From assembly GCA_023392395.1 (NCBI GenBank), contig JAEVZE010000278.1, positions 1 through 9,551 of the forward strand: a stretch of DNA of 9,551 nucleotides, read 5' to 3'. The stretch comes from Bacillota bacterium (GTDB lineage: Bacteria; Bacillota; Clostridia; Christensenellales; Aristaeellaceae). Position 1 is the first letter of the stretch; the number at the start of each line of letters is the position of its first letter. Of the stretch, positions 1 through 5,422 are shown piece after piece. The notes below the pieces were generated by a model that made no database searches, had not been told where the DNA came from, and worked only from the letters and a program-made list of their open reading frames with translations. The translations under genes and the position numbers were made by a program.

Positions 1-188
1 TCGTTGCGCTGCTCAGTACCCTCATCCTGTCCGCTTACGCACAGGGATACGACAATCCCAACAACCCTGGCCGCGGTCACGACTGGAAAGCTACCGCCGG
101 CAACAACAACGACAACGACCATGTGAACCACCACAACGTAGAGAACGGGTGGCATAACCACGATGATGATAATTTCGGTGACAAATGA
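1..188 (+). CDS. C-terminal part of a small secreted Asn/Asp/His-rich protein (5' end outside window)
   Basis: The frame starting at base 3 is open from the window edge to a TGA at 186-188, giving 61 visible residues. The first visible residues, VALLSTLILSAYAQG, look like the hydrophobic core and Ala-X-Ala cleavage site of a signal peptide. The mature part would be only about 47 residues, low in complexity and very rich in Asn, Asp, His and Gly, with stretches such as GNNNDNDH, NHHN and HNHDDDN. It contains no Cys, so it is neither a lipoprotein nor disulfide-stabilised. No in-frame ATG is visible, so the start lies upstream. I do not recognise a family. The His/Asp clusters would suit metal binding or an extended surface polypeptide, but that is inference. 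It is the only plus-strand gene and converges on the helicase gene. A chance open frame cannot be excluded for so short a stretch, but the signal-peptide-like start followed by strongly biased composition argues for a real gene. Confidence 0.5.
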   Translation, partial: VALLSTLILSAYAQGYDNPNNPGRGHDWKATAGNNNDNDHVNHHNVENGWHNHDDDNFGDK

Positions 189-206
189 TTGAACAGGGAA
201 CAGTCA

Positions 207-273
207 GCGCCGTGCGCGGGATTCCGCTGGCCAATGATTGAAATTGGCTGTTGAGAACCCCTTCGCACGGCGC
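207..273. repeat. Nested inverted repeat between convergent genes, possible bidirectional terminator
   Basis: A perfect 10-bp inverted repeat, GCGCCGTGCG at 207-216 and CGCACGGCGC at 264-273, encloses a GGG (218-220) / CCC (258-260) pairing and a 6-bp hairpin GCCAAT (230-235) / ATTGGC (243-248) with a 7-base loop. The three helices can stack into one long cruciform or RNA stem. It fills the 116-bp gap between the plus-strand gene ending at 188 and the helicase gene ending at 305 on the minus strand, where a terminator serving both is expected. Neither side has the T-run of a standard intrinsic terminator, so an mRNA-stabilising or repeat-element role is equally possible. Confidence 0.5.
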
Positions 274-304
274 ATTGTTTACGATTTCCAAAGCAGGGAC
301 TTCT

Positions 305-1855
305 TCAGCGCCCCTCGCGCCGCCTTGTGTGGCCGACCGGCGCATTTTTCCTTGCTCCTTCCGGGCTGCGCGGTCTCTCAGACCCCCTGCCGCCCTGCCG
401 TGCGCTGCCCGTCGGGTTTCCGTTCGCGCTTCCGGTGGCATACCGCGTCTGCAACGCTCTTTGCGTCGGTCCGTCCGTCGGGTTCCCGTTCATGCTTCCG
501 GTGGCGTACCGCGTCTGCGGCGCTTTTTGCGCCGACCCTCCCGCCGGGTTCCCGTTCGCGCTTCCAGTTCCGTACCGCGGCTGCGACGCTCTTTGCGCCG
601 GTCCACCCGCCGCGGAAGCAAACCTGTGGGACTTCGGCTCCACGAGGGGCTGGCCCTGCCGATTCAGTTTGGTGGGCGCGGGTGTCCTGGGCTTGGGTTC
701 CGTCGGGGTGAAGACCTCCATCGGCCAGGGGCTCTCCAGCGTCGGGATGCGCTTTCCGATCAGCGATTCGATTGCGCCCAGGTATTTCATCTCGTCAATG
801 CAGCAAAAGCTGACGGCGTCGCCGCTGAGGCCAGCCCGGCCCGTACGGCCGATGCGGTGAATGTACACCTCCGGCTCGTTGGGCAGATCGTAATTGAACA
901 CATGGGAAAGCCCGGCGATGTCGATGCCGCGGGCGGCGATGTCGGTGGCGACCAGTGCGTTCAGCCTGCCATCCTTGAACTGGGCCAGCGCGTCCTGGCG
1001 CGCAGCCTGCGATTTGTCGCCGTGGATGGCCATCGCCCGGATGCCCGCCTTGTCCAAATCCTTCACCACGCGGTCCGCGCCGTGGCGGGTGCGCGCGAAG
1101 ATCAGCGCGTTCTCCACCTCCGGCTGCGAGAGCAGATGGGCCAAGAGATTCTTTTTGTTGCCCTTGTCGACATAGTACAACACTTGCCGGACGCTGTCGA
1201 CGGGCGTCGTGACGGAGTCCACCTTCACGGTAGACGGATTCTTCAAGATTTTAAGCGCCAGATTCTCAACTTCTCTCGGCATGGTGGCGGAAAAGAAAAG
1301 CGTCTGCCGCTTCTCGGGCAGGTGCGTAATCACCCGCTCCACGTCGCGGATGAACCCCATGTCCAGCATGCGGTCGGCCTCGTCCAGCACGAAGATCTCA
1401 ATGGAATTCAGGTGGATGTAGCCCTGACCGATCAGGTCGTTCAGGCGGCCGTGCGTGGCGACCATGATGTCCACCCCGCGCTGGAGTTGCGCGGTCTGGG
1501 GCTGCTGGCTGACGCCGCCGAAGATTACCGTAGGGATCAGCGACAAGCGCTTTGCGCCGTAGTCGAGAAAGCTTTCGTAGATCTGCATCGCCAGTTCGCG
1601 CGTTGGTGTCAGGATCAGCGCCCGGATTGGGCGCACACCCGACTGCGCAGGCCGCGGGCTCTGTGCGAGGCGCTGAAGGATGGGCAGGGCAAAAGCCGCC
1701 GTCTTGCCGGTTCCCGTCTGGGCGCAGCCAAGTACGTCTTTTCCGGCCAGCACCAGCGGGATGGTCTCCTGTTGAATGGGGGTTGGGGTTTCGTAGCCGG
1801 ACTGTTTGACCGCGCTCAAAAGCGGAGCGATTAAATTCATTTCTTGAAAGGTCAT
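305..1855 (-). CDS. rhlE: DEAD-box ATP-dependent RNA helicase, RhlE type
   Basis: This 516-residue protein is an ATP-dependent RNA helicase of superfamily 2, a cytoplasmic enzyme that remodels RNA duplexes in ribosome assembly or mRNA decay. All hallmark motifs are present: Q motif (GYETPTPIQ, near residue 20-28), motif I AQTGTGKT (45-52), Ia PTRELA (84-89), II DEAD (158-161), III SAT (189-191), V ATDIAARGIDI (303-313) and VI HRIGRTGRAG (333-342). The two RecA-like domains end near residue 370. A basic, probably disordered tail follows, with three 22-residue repeats at 417-482 (core RYxTGSxNGNP), then an Arg/Gly-rich end; such tails normally add RNA binding. I chose the ATG at 1855 because AGGAAG (1861-1866) sits 5 bases upstream. 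An upstream in-frame ATG at 1873 has no ribosome site and lies only about 7 bases from the predicted transcription start. RhlE is the best subfamily match by architecture; CshA-like naming is possible. Confidence 0.95.
   Translation of the reverse strand: MTFQEMNLIAPLLSAVKQSGYETPTPIQQETIPLVLAGKDVLGCAQTGTGKTAAFALPILQRLAQSPRPAQSGVRPIRALILTPTRELAMQIYESFLDYGAKRLSLIPTVIFGGVSQQPQTAQLQRGVDIMVATHGRLNDLIGQGYIHLNSIEIFVLDEADRMLDMGFIRDVERVITHLPEKRQTLFFSATMPREVENLALKILKNPSTVKVDSVTTPVDSVRQVLYYVDKGNKKNLLAHLLSQPEVENALIFARTRHGADRVVKDLDKAGIRAMAIHGDKSQAARQDALAQFKDGRLNALVATDIAARGIDIAGLSHVFNYDLPNEPEVYIHRIGRTGRAGLSGDAVSFCCIDEMKYLGAIESLIGKRIPTLESPWPMEVFTPTEPKPRTPAPTKLNRQGQPLVEPKSHRFASAAGGPAQRASQPRYGTGSANGNPAGGSAQKAPQTRYATGSMNGNPTDGPTQRALQTRYATGSANGNPTGSARQGGRGSERPRSPEGARKNAPVGHTRRREGR
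410..610. repeat. Three tandem 66-bp repeats inside the helicase C-terminal tail
   Basis: Copies start at about 413, 479 and 545 on the plus strand, exactly 66 bp apart, each beginning CGGGTTYCCGTTC. They differ at a minority of positions. In the helicase frame they encode three 22-residue units with consensus (G/D)G-x-x-Q-(R/K)-A-x-Q-x-RY-x-TGS-x-NGNP-x. Because 66 is a multiple of 3, copy number can change without breaking the frame. A more degenerate trace may continue to the left, toward about 390. Confidence 0.9.
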
Positions 1856-1886
1856 AGTTTCTTCCTGTCTCATTTATTTCTACAAT

Positions 1887-1895
1887 AGTATACCA
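1887..1895 (-). promoter_or_regulatory. Extended -10 promoter of the helicase gene
   Basis: The minus strand reads TGGTATACT, a TGn extended -10 followed by TATACT (1887-1892), one mismatch from TATAAT. No good -35 is seen 16-18 bp upstream, as is usual for extended -10 promoters. Transcription would start near 1880, giving a leader of about 25 bases with AGGAAG at 1861-1866 ahead of the ATG at 1855. The helicase would therefore be transcribed independently of the membrane protein gene upstream. Confidence 0.6.
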
Positions 1896-1959
1896 CGTTT
1901 TTGCACAGGGTTTGGGGGATTCCAGGTGAACATTTGATTACGCCGCCTGACCATACTGC

Positions 1960-2009
1960 GCGTTGAACAACCCCCGTGGTTTTTCAACGCCCTGTGACTT
2001 TGTCACAGG
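1960..2009 (-). terminator. Two adjacent hairpins at the end of the zinc-ribbon membrane protein gene
   Basis: Hairpin A pairs CCTGTGAC (1991-1998) with GTCACAGG (2002-2009), 8 bp with a 3-base loop, and includes the TGA stop of the membrane protein gene (2003-2005). Directly adjoining it, hairpin B pairs GCGTTGAA (1960-1967) with TTCAACGC (1983-1990), continues after one mismatch with AACC (1969-1972) / GGTT (1978-1981), and has a 5-base loop. Together they would end or protect the upstream transcript and insulate the helicase promoter. No U-run follows, so standard intrinsic termination is not proven. Confidence 0.5.
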
Positions 2010-2710
2010 TACAGTCGCTTTAAGATGCTCTCCTTGAGCTTGGGCTTCCGCTCGATGATCCGGAGCACCGCGCTGGACGCGGCCAGCGGAACCAGCGCGT
2101 ACAATGACCACTCCAGCCGTACGGACTTCAAAACCCACAAATCGATCACCGCCTCCAGTCCGGCGAGCGCCGCCGCGCCGACCAGCACCACCAGCGAGGC
2201 CTTGTCCAGCGCCGCCATTTTGGCGCGTCGGCATATGTACACGCTGATCATCGCCGCTCCGCCCCAGATGAGGCTCAGCGGCAGCGCCAGCGCCGTGTAC
2301 CAGGAAGCGCCATCGGTCAAAAACGCGATCAACAAGAGGTACAGCGCCGACGACGCGGTGTCCACCGCAATATAAAAATACGGGCGCTCGATGTCCAGCG
2401 ACAGCGGGAGCAGTACCCAGCAGTAGATGCACGCGCCCGCGCCCAGCACAAACATAGACCAGGTCATGCGCAGGTTGATCGCCATGTCGCAGATCAGCAC
2501 CGCCAGCATCGGAATCATCAAAAACAGCGAGATCAGCTGCGCGCCGTACTGGCGGTCGATGTGCGGGGGCACAACCTCCAGGCGCTCCGGATAGGGGCGC
2601 TCGTCCGGCTCCCGCCACGCCTGATTCGGATCCAGAACCGGCGTCTTGCACAGCGGACACTTCTCCTCGGACGGCGCAAGCTCTACGCCGCAATGCACGC
2701 AATAGGACAT
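2003..2710 (-). CDS. Zinc-ribbon membrane protein with about six transmembrane segments (DUF6320-like)
   Basis: The 235-residue protein starts with a compact zinc ribbon, C4-x2-C7 and C18-x2-C21 (MSYCVHCG ... KCPLCKTPV), then a Pro/charged linker to about residue 55. About six hydrophobic segments follow, near 57-80, 83-105, 112-132, 138-160, 171-193 and 200-219, and a basic tail (RKPKLKESILKR). The ribbon and tail are probably cytoplasmic. I chose the ATG at 2710 because GGAGGT (2717-2722) lies 6 bases upstream and the protein then begins directly at the ribbon; the in-frame ATG at 2785 would add 25 low-quality residues. From memory it resembles the DUF6320 family, often found beside alcohol-acetyltransferase-like genes in Clostridia; this needs a profile search. 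No catalytic residues are recognisable and the function is unknown. It lies downstream of the acyltransferase gene, separated by the hairpin array. Confidence 0.88.
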   Translation of the reverse strand: MSYCVHCGVELAPSEEKCPLCKTPVLDPNQAWREPDERPYPERLEVVPPHIDRQYGAQLISLFLMIPMLAVLICDMAINLRMTWSMFVLGAGACIYCWVLLPLSLDIERPYFYIAVDTASSALYLLLIAFLTDGASWYTALALPLSLIWGGAAMISVYICRRAKMAALDKASLVVLVGAAALAGLEAVIDLWVLKSVRLEWSLYALVPLAASSAVLRIIERKPKLKESILKRLYL

Positions 2711-2754
2711 ATCCTCACCTCCATGACCATGGTTACGTAAATCCCCGGGAGGCT

Positions 2755-2953
2755 TGGAGGGTCGAAACCCTCCATGTCCAATCATTTACATCGGATTTGC
2801 CGACGCAAATGGATTCCCCACAAAGGGCGAGCTTGCCCGCCCGGCGGGGAATCAACACCTACCGCTCGGATTTCGCCCGGAATTTCCCATAGGAAATTCA
2901 GAAATCCGGCCTCATTCTCTTCGCAATCGCTTAAGGTCGCCGGAAGCGATTGC
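2755..2953. repeat. Array of five successive hairpins between the acyltransferase and zinc-ribbon genes
   Basis: The 249-bp gap between these genes is almost filled by perfect inverted repeats of differing sequence. H1: TGGAGGGT 2755-2762 / ACCCTCCA 2767-2774, with a TTCG tetraloop when read on the minus strand. H2: ATTTGC 2795-2800 / GCAAAT 2805-2810. H3: GATTCCCC 2812-2819 / GGGGAATC 2846-2853, with an inner GGGC/GCCC stem. H4: CGGATTT 2867-2873 / AAATCCG 2902-2908 enclosing GAATTTCC 2880-2887 / GGAAATTC 2892-2899. H5: GCAATCGCTT 2923-2932 / AAGCGATTGC 2944-2953. There is no convincing promoter or open frame. H5 starts 7 bases after the acyltransferase stop and could act as its terminator or 3' stabiliser; the rest is best described as mosaic extragenic palindromic sequence. 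Confidence 0.8.
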
Positions 2954-2959
2954 CCGCGC

Positions 2960-4252
2960 TCACCTCTGATTGCTTTCCACCCGGACGGGTATTCCCATTT
3001 TGACCAGCGTTGTGAAGAAGGCGCGCTCGACGAAGGCCTCGCGGATGGTCCTGGAGAAGGTGATGTGCAGGGTGCCGCCGTAGCTGACGCAGGCGCTGAT
3101 GACCGGGTTCTGGTAGGGCACGCCCAAGAGGAAGTCGATCCTGGAGACGAAGGGGCGCATTTCCTCCGGCAGCGTCACCTCGCCCAGGTTGGAAAGGGTG
3201 GTCGTGCAGTACCGGTCGCCCTGGAGCTTGAACATCGTCTTCAGAAACGGCGCCTTGACAAACAGCGGCATCGCGCGGATCACCGGATTTTTCTCCGCGT
3301 TGACATTGGCGGACATGCGGGCGTTGAGCCCCTTCTCGCAGATCTCCAGGCCCAGCGTGTGCTTGACCTCGGTCAGGATCTCCTCAAAGGTGTACATTCC
3401 ATATTCGCTGTTCACGCCCACGTTCAGATAGGACGCGAAATTGCGAAGCGTCCTGGAACCGTAGAACCTTCTGAGATTGACGGGCAGCATCACCTTCACG
3501 GGCAGCCGGGCCTTGCGGCGCACGGCTTGCGCGGACTGGATCTGCAGGTAACACAGGATCAGCACCGACGTCAAAAACGCCGTGACGCTGACCCCGTAGG
3601 ATTTGGCCTTGTCCACTACGGCCTTTGAGGGGATGATGCCCGTCGTGATGTTGAGGAAGTGGCTGCGGTCGGGCGTGCCGGTGATGTGATAGGCCGGCTT
3701 CTCCCGGCGGCTGCGGCCCGCGCCGCGGGCGTGCTTGAGAAAGCTGTCCTCCATCTCCTCGGGGCGGGGCGTCTCGCGGCAGTCGAGGATCTGTCCGTTT
3801 GCGGGGATGCGCACGCCCTCCTTGAGCCGAATGTACTCCGCAGCCAGCGTAAGCAGGAAGCTCAGCGCGCCGGTGCCATCGGTGAGCGCGTGGAAGAACT
3901 CCACCGCGATGCGGCGGTCATGGTAGCGGATGCGGTACAGGAAGCGGCCGTTTTCCCTCAGGTCCATGCGCACCAGCGGATTGCCCACGTCCTGCTGAAG
4001 CTTGGGCTCGCCCTCCATGCGCTCCAGGTAATACCAGAAAAAACCTCTGCGCAGACGGTAACCAAACGTGGGAAACCGCTTGAGCACCGTGCGCTGCGCC
4101 TTGGCCAGCAAGGCTGGGTCGATGGGCTGCGTCAGCGTTACGGACAACCGGAACATAGCCGCCCAGCCGCGCGACCGGGAGGCCGGATAAATCTTCGCCG
4201 CGTTGTCAAGCTTAAGCCATGTGGGTATATTTCCGCCGCTGCTCTTCGCCAT
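2960..4252 (-). CDS. Condensation-fold acyltransferase (alcohol acetyltransferase-like)
   Basis: The 430-residue protein has the look of the CoA-dependent acyltransferase / condensation superfamily, which transfers acyl groups to alcohols or amines. The likely active site is FHALTDG at residues 120-126, matching the HHxxxDG motif with Phe in place of the first His; H121 and D125 would be the key pair. The N-terminal half (WLKLDNAAKIYP, then LKRFPTFGYRLRRG) and the LPVNLR segment are typical of proteins annotated as alcohol acetyltransferase in Clostridia. There are no carrier-protein or adenylation domains, so it is a stand-alone enzyme. No signal peptide is evident. The start at 4252 is supported by AGGGGAG (4260-4266) 7 bases upstream, and lies 41 bp inside the preceding hydrolase gene, suggesting translational coupling. 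The acyl donor and acceptor cannot be told from sequence. Confidence 0.85.
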   Translation of the reverse strand: MAKSSGGNIPTWLKLDNAAKIYPASRSRGWAAMFRLSVTLTQPIDPALLAKAQRTVLKRFPTFGYRLRRGFFWYYLERMEGEPKLQQDVGNPLVRMDLRENGRFLYRIRYHDRRIAVEFFHALTDGTGALSFLLTLAAEYIRLKEGVRIPANGQILDCRETPRPEEMEDSFLKHARGAGRSRREKPAYHITGTPDRSHFLNITTGIIPSKAVVDKAKSYGVSVTAFLTSVLILCYLQIQSAQAVRRKARLPVKVMLPVNLRRFYGSRTLRNFASYLNVGVNSEYGMYTFEEILTEVKHTLGLEICEKGLNARMSANVNAEKNPVIRAMPLFVKAPFLKTMFKLQGDRYCTTTLSNLGEVTLPEEMRPFVSRIDFLLGVPYQNPVISACVSYGGTLHITFSRTIREAFVERAFFTTLVKMGIPVRVESNQR

Positions 4253-5153
4253 GGGCCGTCTCCCCTACCTGTCCATCCGCCGTGTATTCCCGGATCCGCT
4301 CCAGCGCTGCCTTCGCCTCCGGAATTCCATAGAGCACGTAGGCATGCCACATGCCCTCCTCCACGTGCAGTTCGCACGCACAGCCCTGCCGCTCAAGTTT
4401 TTTCGCCATCTCGACGGAGTCGCCCAGCAGAATTTCGTCCGAGCCCGCAAAAATCAGCGACTCGGGCAGGCCGGACAAATCTCCGTAGAGAGGTGAAGCC
4501 GTCGGCTCGTCCACCCGCTCCCCGGCGTACATCAAGGCACTGTACTTGAGCCCTTCCACGCTGAGCACCGGATCGGCCGATTCTCCCTCGGCGGGGTAGC
4601 CTTCCCGGGTCATTGTCAGGTCCGTCCACGGCGACAGCGCGATGATGCGCCCCGGCTGCGGCAGGCCCAGTTCCTTCAATTTCAGGCACAGGCAATAGCA
4701 CAGCCCGCCGCCCGCCGATTCGCCCGCCAGCAGAATGTCATCGGGCGCGTAGGTTTCCAGCATCCGCCGGTAGGCCGTGAGCGCGTCATCAAGCGCGGCC
4801 GGGTATGGAAACTCCGGCGCGAGGCGGTACCCCACGCACAGCACCTTGCGGTCCGTTGTCTCCGCCAGCACGCCGCCAAAGCCCTTCGCGTAGGAAAGGC
4901 ACCCCGCCGTGTACGCCCCACCGTGCAGGTAGAGGATGGCTTTGTCTTCCTCCGCACCCTTCGGGACGGCCCAGGCGGCGTCAAATTCTTCAAACGGCTC
5001 GTCCACATAAGAGACGCCGCCGGCCAGCGCCGTGGCGCCGAGCACGCCCAGCGCATCCTGTAGCATGCGCGCCGCCTTCAGATCCATGCGCTTGAGCAGA
5101 GGGTTGAGCAGCATGATCTGCGCGTGTACGAGGCTTGAGACCAGTTTGGGCAT
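4212..5153 (-). CDS. Alpha/beta-hydrolase, hormone-sensitive-lipase (family IV) esterase
   Basis: This 313-residue protein is a carboxylester hydrolase of the bacterial HSL group. It has the oxyanion-hole HGG motif (residues 77-79, LYLHGGAY), the family segment YRLAPEFPYPAALDD (109-123), the nucleophile elbow GESAG (144-148) with Ser146, the acid Asp239 in GSDEILLGDS and the His270 in MWHAY, so the triad is complete. A mostly helical N-terminal cap (about 1-45) has no cleavable signal, so it is probably cytoplasmic. Start ATG 5153 is preceded by AGAGGA (5161-5166) at 7 bases. The last residues, after about 292, are polar and overlap the start of the acyltransferase gene in another frame by 41 bp. 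The pairing with an acyltransferase suggests opposing or sequential handling of the same acyl ester; this is inference. The natural substrate is unknown. Confidence 0.92.
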   Translation of the reverse strand: MPKLVSSLVHAQIMLLNPLLKRMDLKAARMLQDALGVLGATALAGGVSYVDEPFEEFDAAWAVPKGAEEDKAILYLHGGAYTAGCLSYAKGFGGVLAETTDRKVLCVGYRLAPEFPYPAALDDALTAYRRMLETYAPDDILLAGESAGGGLCYCLCLKLKELGLPQPGRIIALSPWTDLTMTREGYPAEGESADPVLSVEGLKYSALMYAGERVDEPTASPLYGDLSGLPESLIFAGSDEILLGDSVEMAKKLERQGCACELHVEEGMWHAYVLYGIPEAKAALERIREYTADGQVGETAHGEEQRRKYTHMA

Positions 5154-5160
5154 GTGTATG

Positions 5161-5166
5161 TCCTCT
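5161..5166 (-). promoter_or_regulatory. Ribosome binding site of the hydrolase gene
   Basis: AGAGGA on the minus strand, 7 bases before the ATG at 5153. It overlaps the downstream arm of the 10-bp inverted repeat (5163-5172), so a protein bound to that arm could also affect access to the leader. Confidence 0.6.
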
Positions 5167-5206
5167 CAAAAGAAAATCTATATTTACTATATCACACTTT
5201 TGAGAG
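5163..5206. promoter_or_regulatory. Inverted repeat framing the hydrolase promoter, candidate operator
   Basis: CTCTCAAAAG (5163-5172) and CTTTTGAGAG (5197-5206) are a perfect 10-bp inverted repeat separated by 24 bp. The upstream arm lies in the spacer between -35 and -10, and the downstream arm at about +8 to +17, overlapping the ribosome site. Since only one arm would be transcribed, an RNA hairpin is unlikely and a DNA-binding regulator with two sites is more plausible. No regulator gene is in the window. Confidence 0.5.
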
Positions 5207-5214
5207 ATTCACAA
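5186..5214 (-). promoter_or_regulatory. Promoter of the hydrolase / acyltransferase genes
   Basis: On the minus strand a -35-like TTGTGA (5209-5214, 4 of 6 matches) is followed by a 17-bp spacer and TATAGT (5186-5191). The TGA just before the -10 forms an extended -10. The AT-rich patch stands out in GC-rich surroundings. Predicted start of transcription is near 5179, giving a leader of about 26 bases to the ATG at 5153. Confidence 0.65.
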
Positions 5215-5220
5215 ACACAG

Positions 5221-5249
5221 CCCCGACGCGGGGGAAACTCCGCCTCCCC
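5221..5249. repeat. GC-rich overlapping hairpins
   Basis: CCCCG (5221-5225) pairs with CGGGG (5229-5233) around a 3-base loop. The same G-run can alternatively pair as GGGGA (5231-5235) with TCCCC (5245-5249). The two folds exclude each other. They lie upstream of the hydrolase promoter and beyond the uxaA end, so any role would be in the uxaA 3' region. Confidence 0.35.
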
Positions 5250-5279
5250 GATGGACGCCGGGCTTTTAGCGCAAGACGC

Positions 5280-5412
5280 AGAAATCACGAGAGGGCGCGG
5301 CGCGGGATTTTCGTTCAAGGCAAGGAGCCGAGGTGCAGGCGTAGCAGCGCTACGTCAAACCGACAGCGACACAGCCTTGGGAAAAGACAAGCCGAGCACA
5401 CTCGGGATTTCT
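5280..5412. repeat. Nested three-stem structured element downstream of uxaA
   Basis: Three inverted repeats sit one inside another. The outer stem is AGAAATC 5280-5286 plus CGAG 5288-5291, pairing with CTCG 5401-5404 plus GATTTCT 5406-5412, with one mismatch. The middle stem is TTTTC 5308-5312 and CAAGGC 5316-5321, pairing with GCCTTG 5374-5379 and GAAAA 5381-5385. The apical stem is CGTAGC 5340-5345 / GCTACG 5349-5354 with loop AGC. It begins about 10 bases after the uxaA stop codon on the minus strand. From memory, the CAAGGC...GTAGC-GCTAC...GCCTTG pattern resembles dispersed extragenic repeats seen in several bacteria; I cannot name the family. It may serve as a transcript end or be a non-autonomous repeat. 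There is no convincing open frame. Confidence 0.65.
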
Positions 5413-5422
5413 GTGGATTGCT

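Noticed and set aside
413..610. CRISPR-like regular repeats
   Set aside because: The three 66-bp units adjoin with no unique spacers and are in frame with a protein-coding tail.
251..1834. Long plus-strand open frame (527 codons) opposite the helicase gene
   Set aside because: It is antisense to a helicase with every family motif, shows no recognisable domain, and is kept open by high GC and by the 66-bp repeats.
1856..1873. Upstream helicase start at 1873
   Set aside because: No ribosome site; it lies only about 7 bases from the predicted transcription start, while ATG 1855 has AGGAAG.
1938..2702. Alternative minus-strand frame over the zinc-ribbon gene
   Set aside because: It is an Arg/Gly/Ala-rich shadow frame; the true frame has paired CxxC motifs, membrane segments and a strong ribosome site.
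2711..2785. Longer N terminus for the zinc-ribbon protein (ATG at 2785)
   Set aside because: It would run through hairpin H1, has no ribosome site, and the ATG at 2710 has GGAGGT 6 bases upstream.
2774..3628. Plus-strand frame of 284 codons opposite the acyltransferase
   Set aside because: It has no ribosome site or domain and crosses the hairpin array; it is the complement of a well-supported gene.
5163..5206. Inverted repeat as an intrinsic terminator
   Set aside because: The 24-bp AT-rich gap contains a good promoter -10, and there is no T-run after the stem on either strand.
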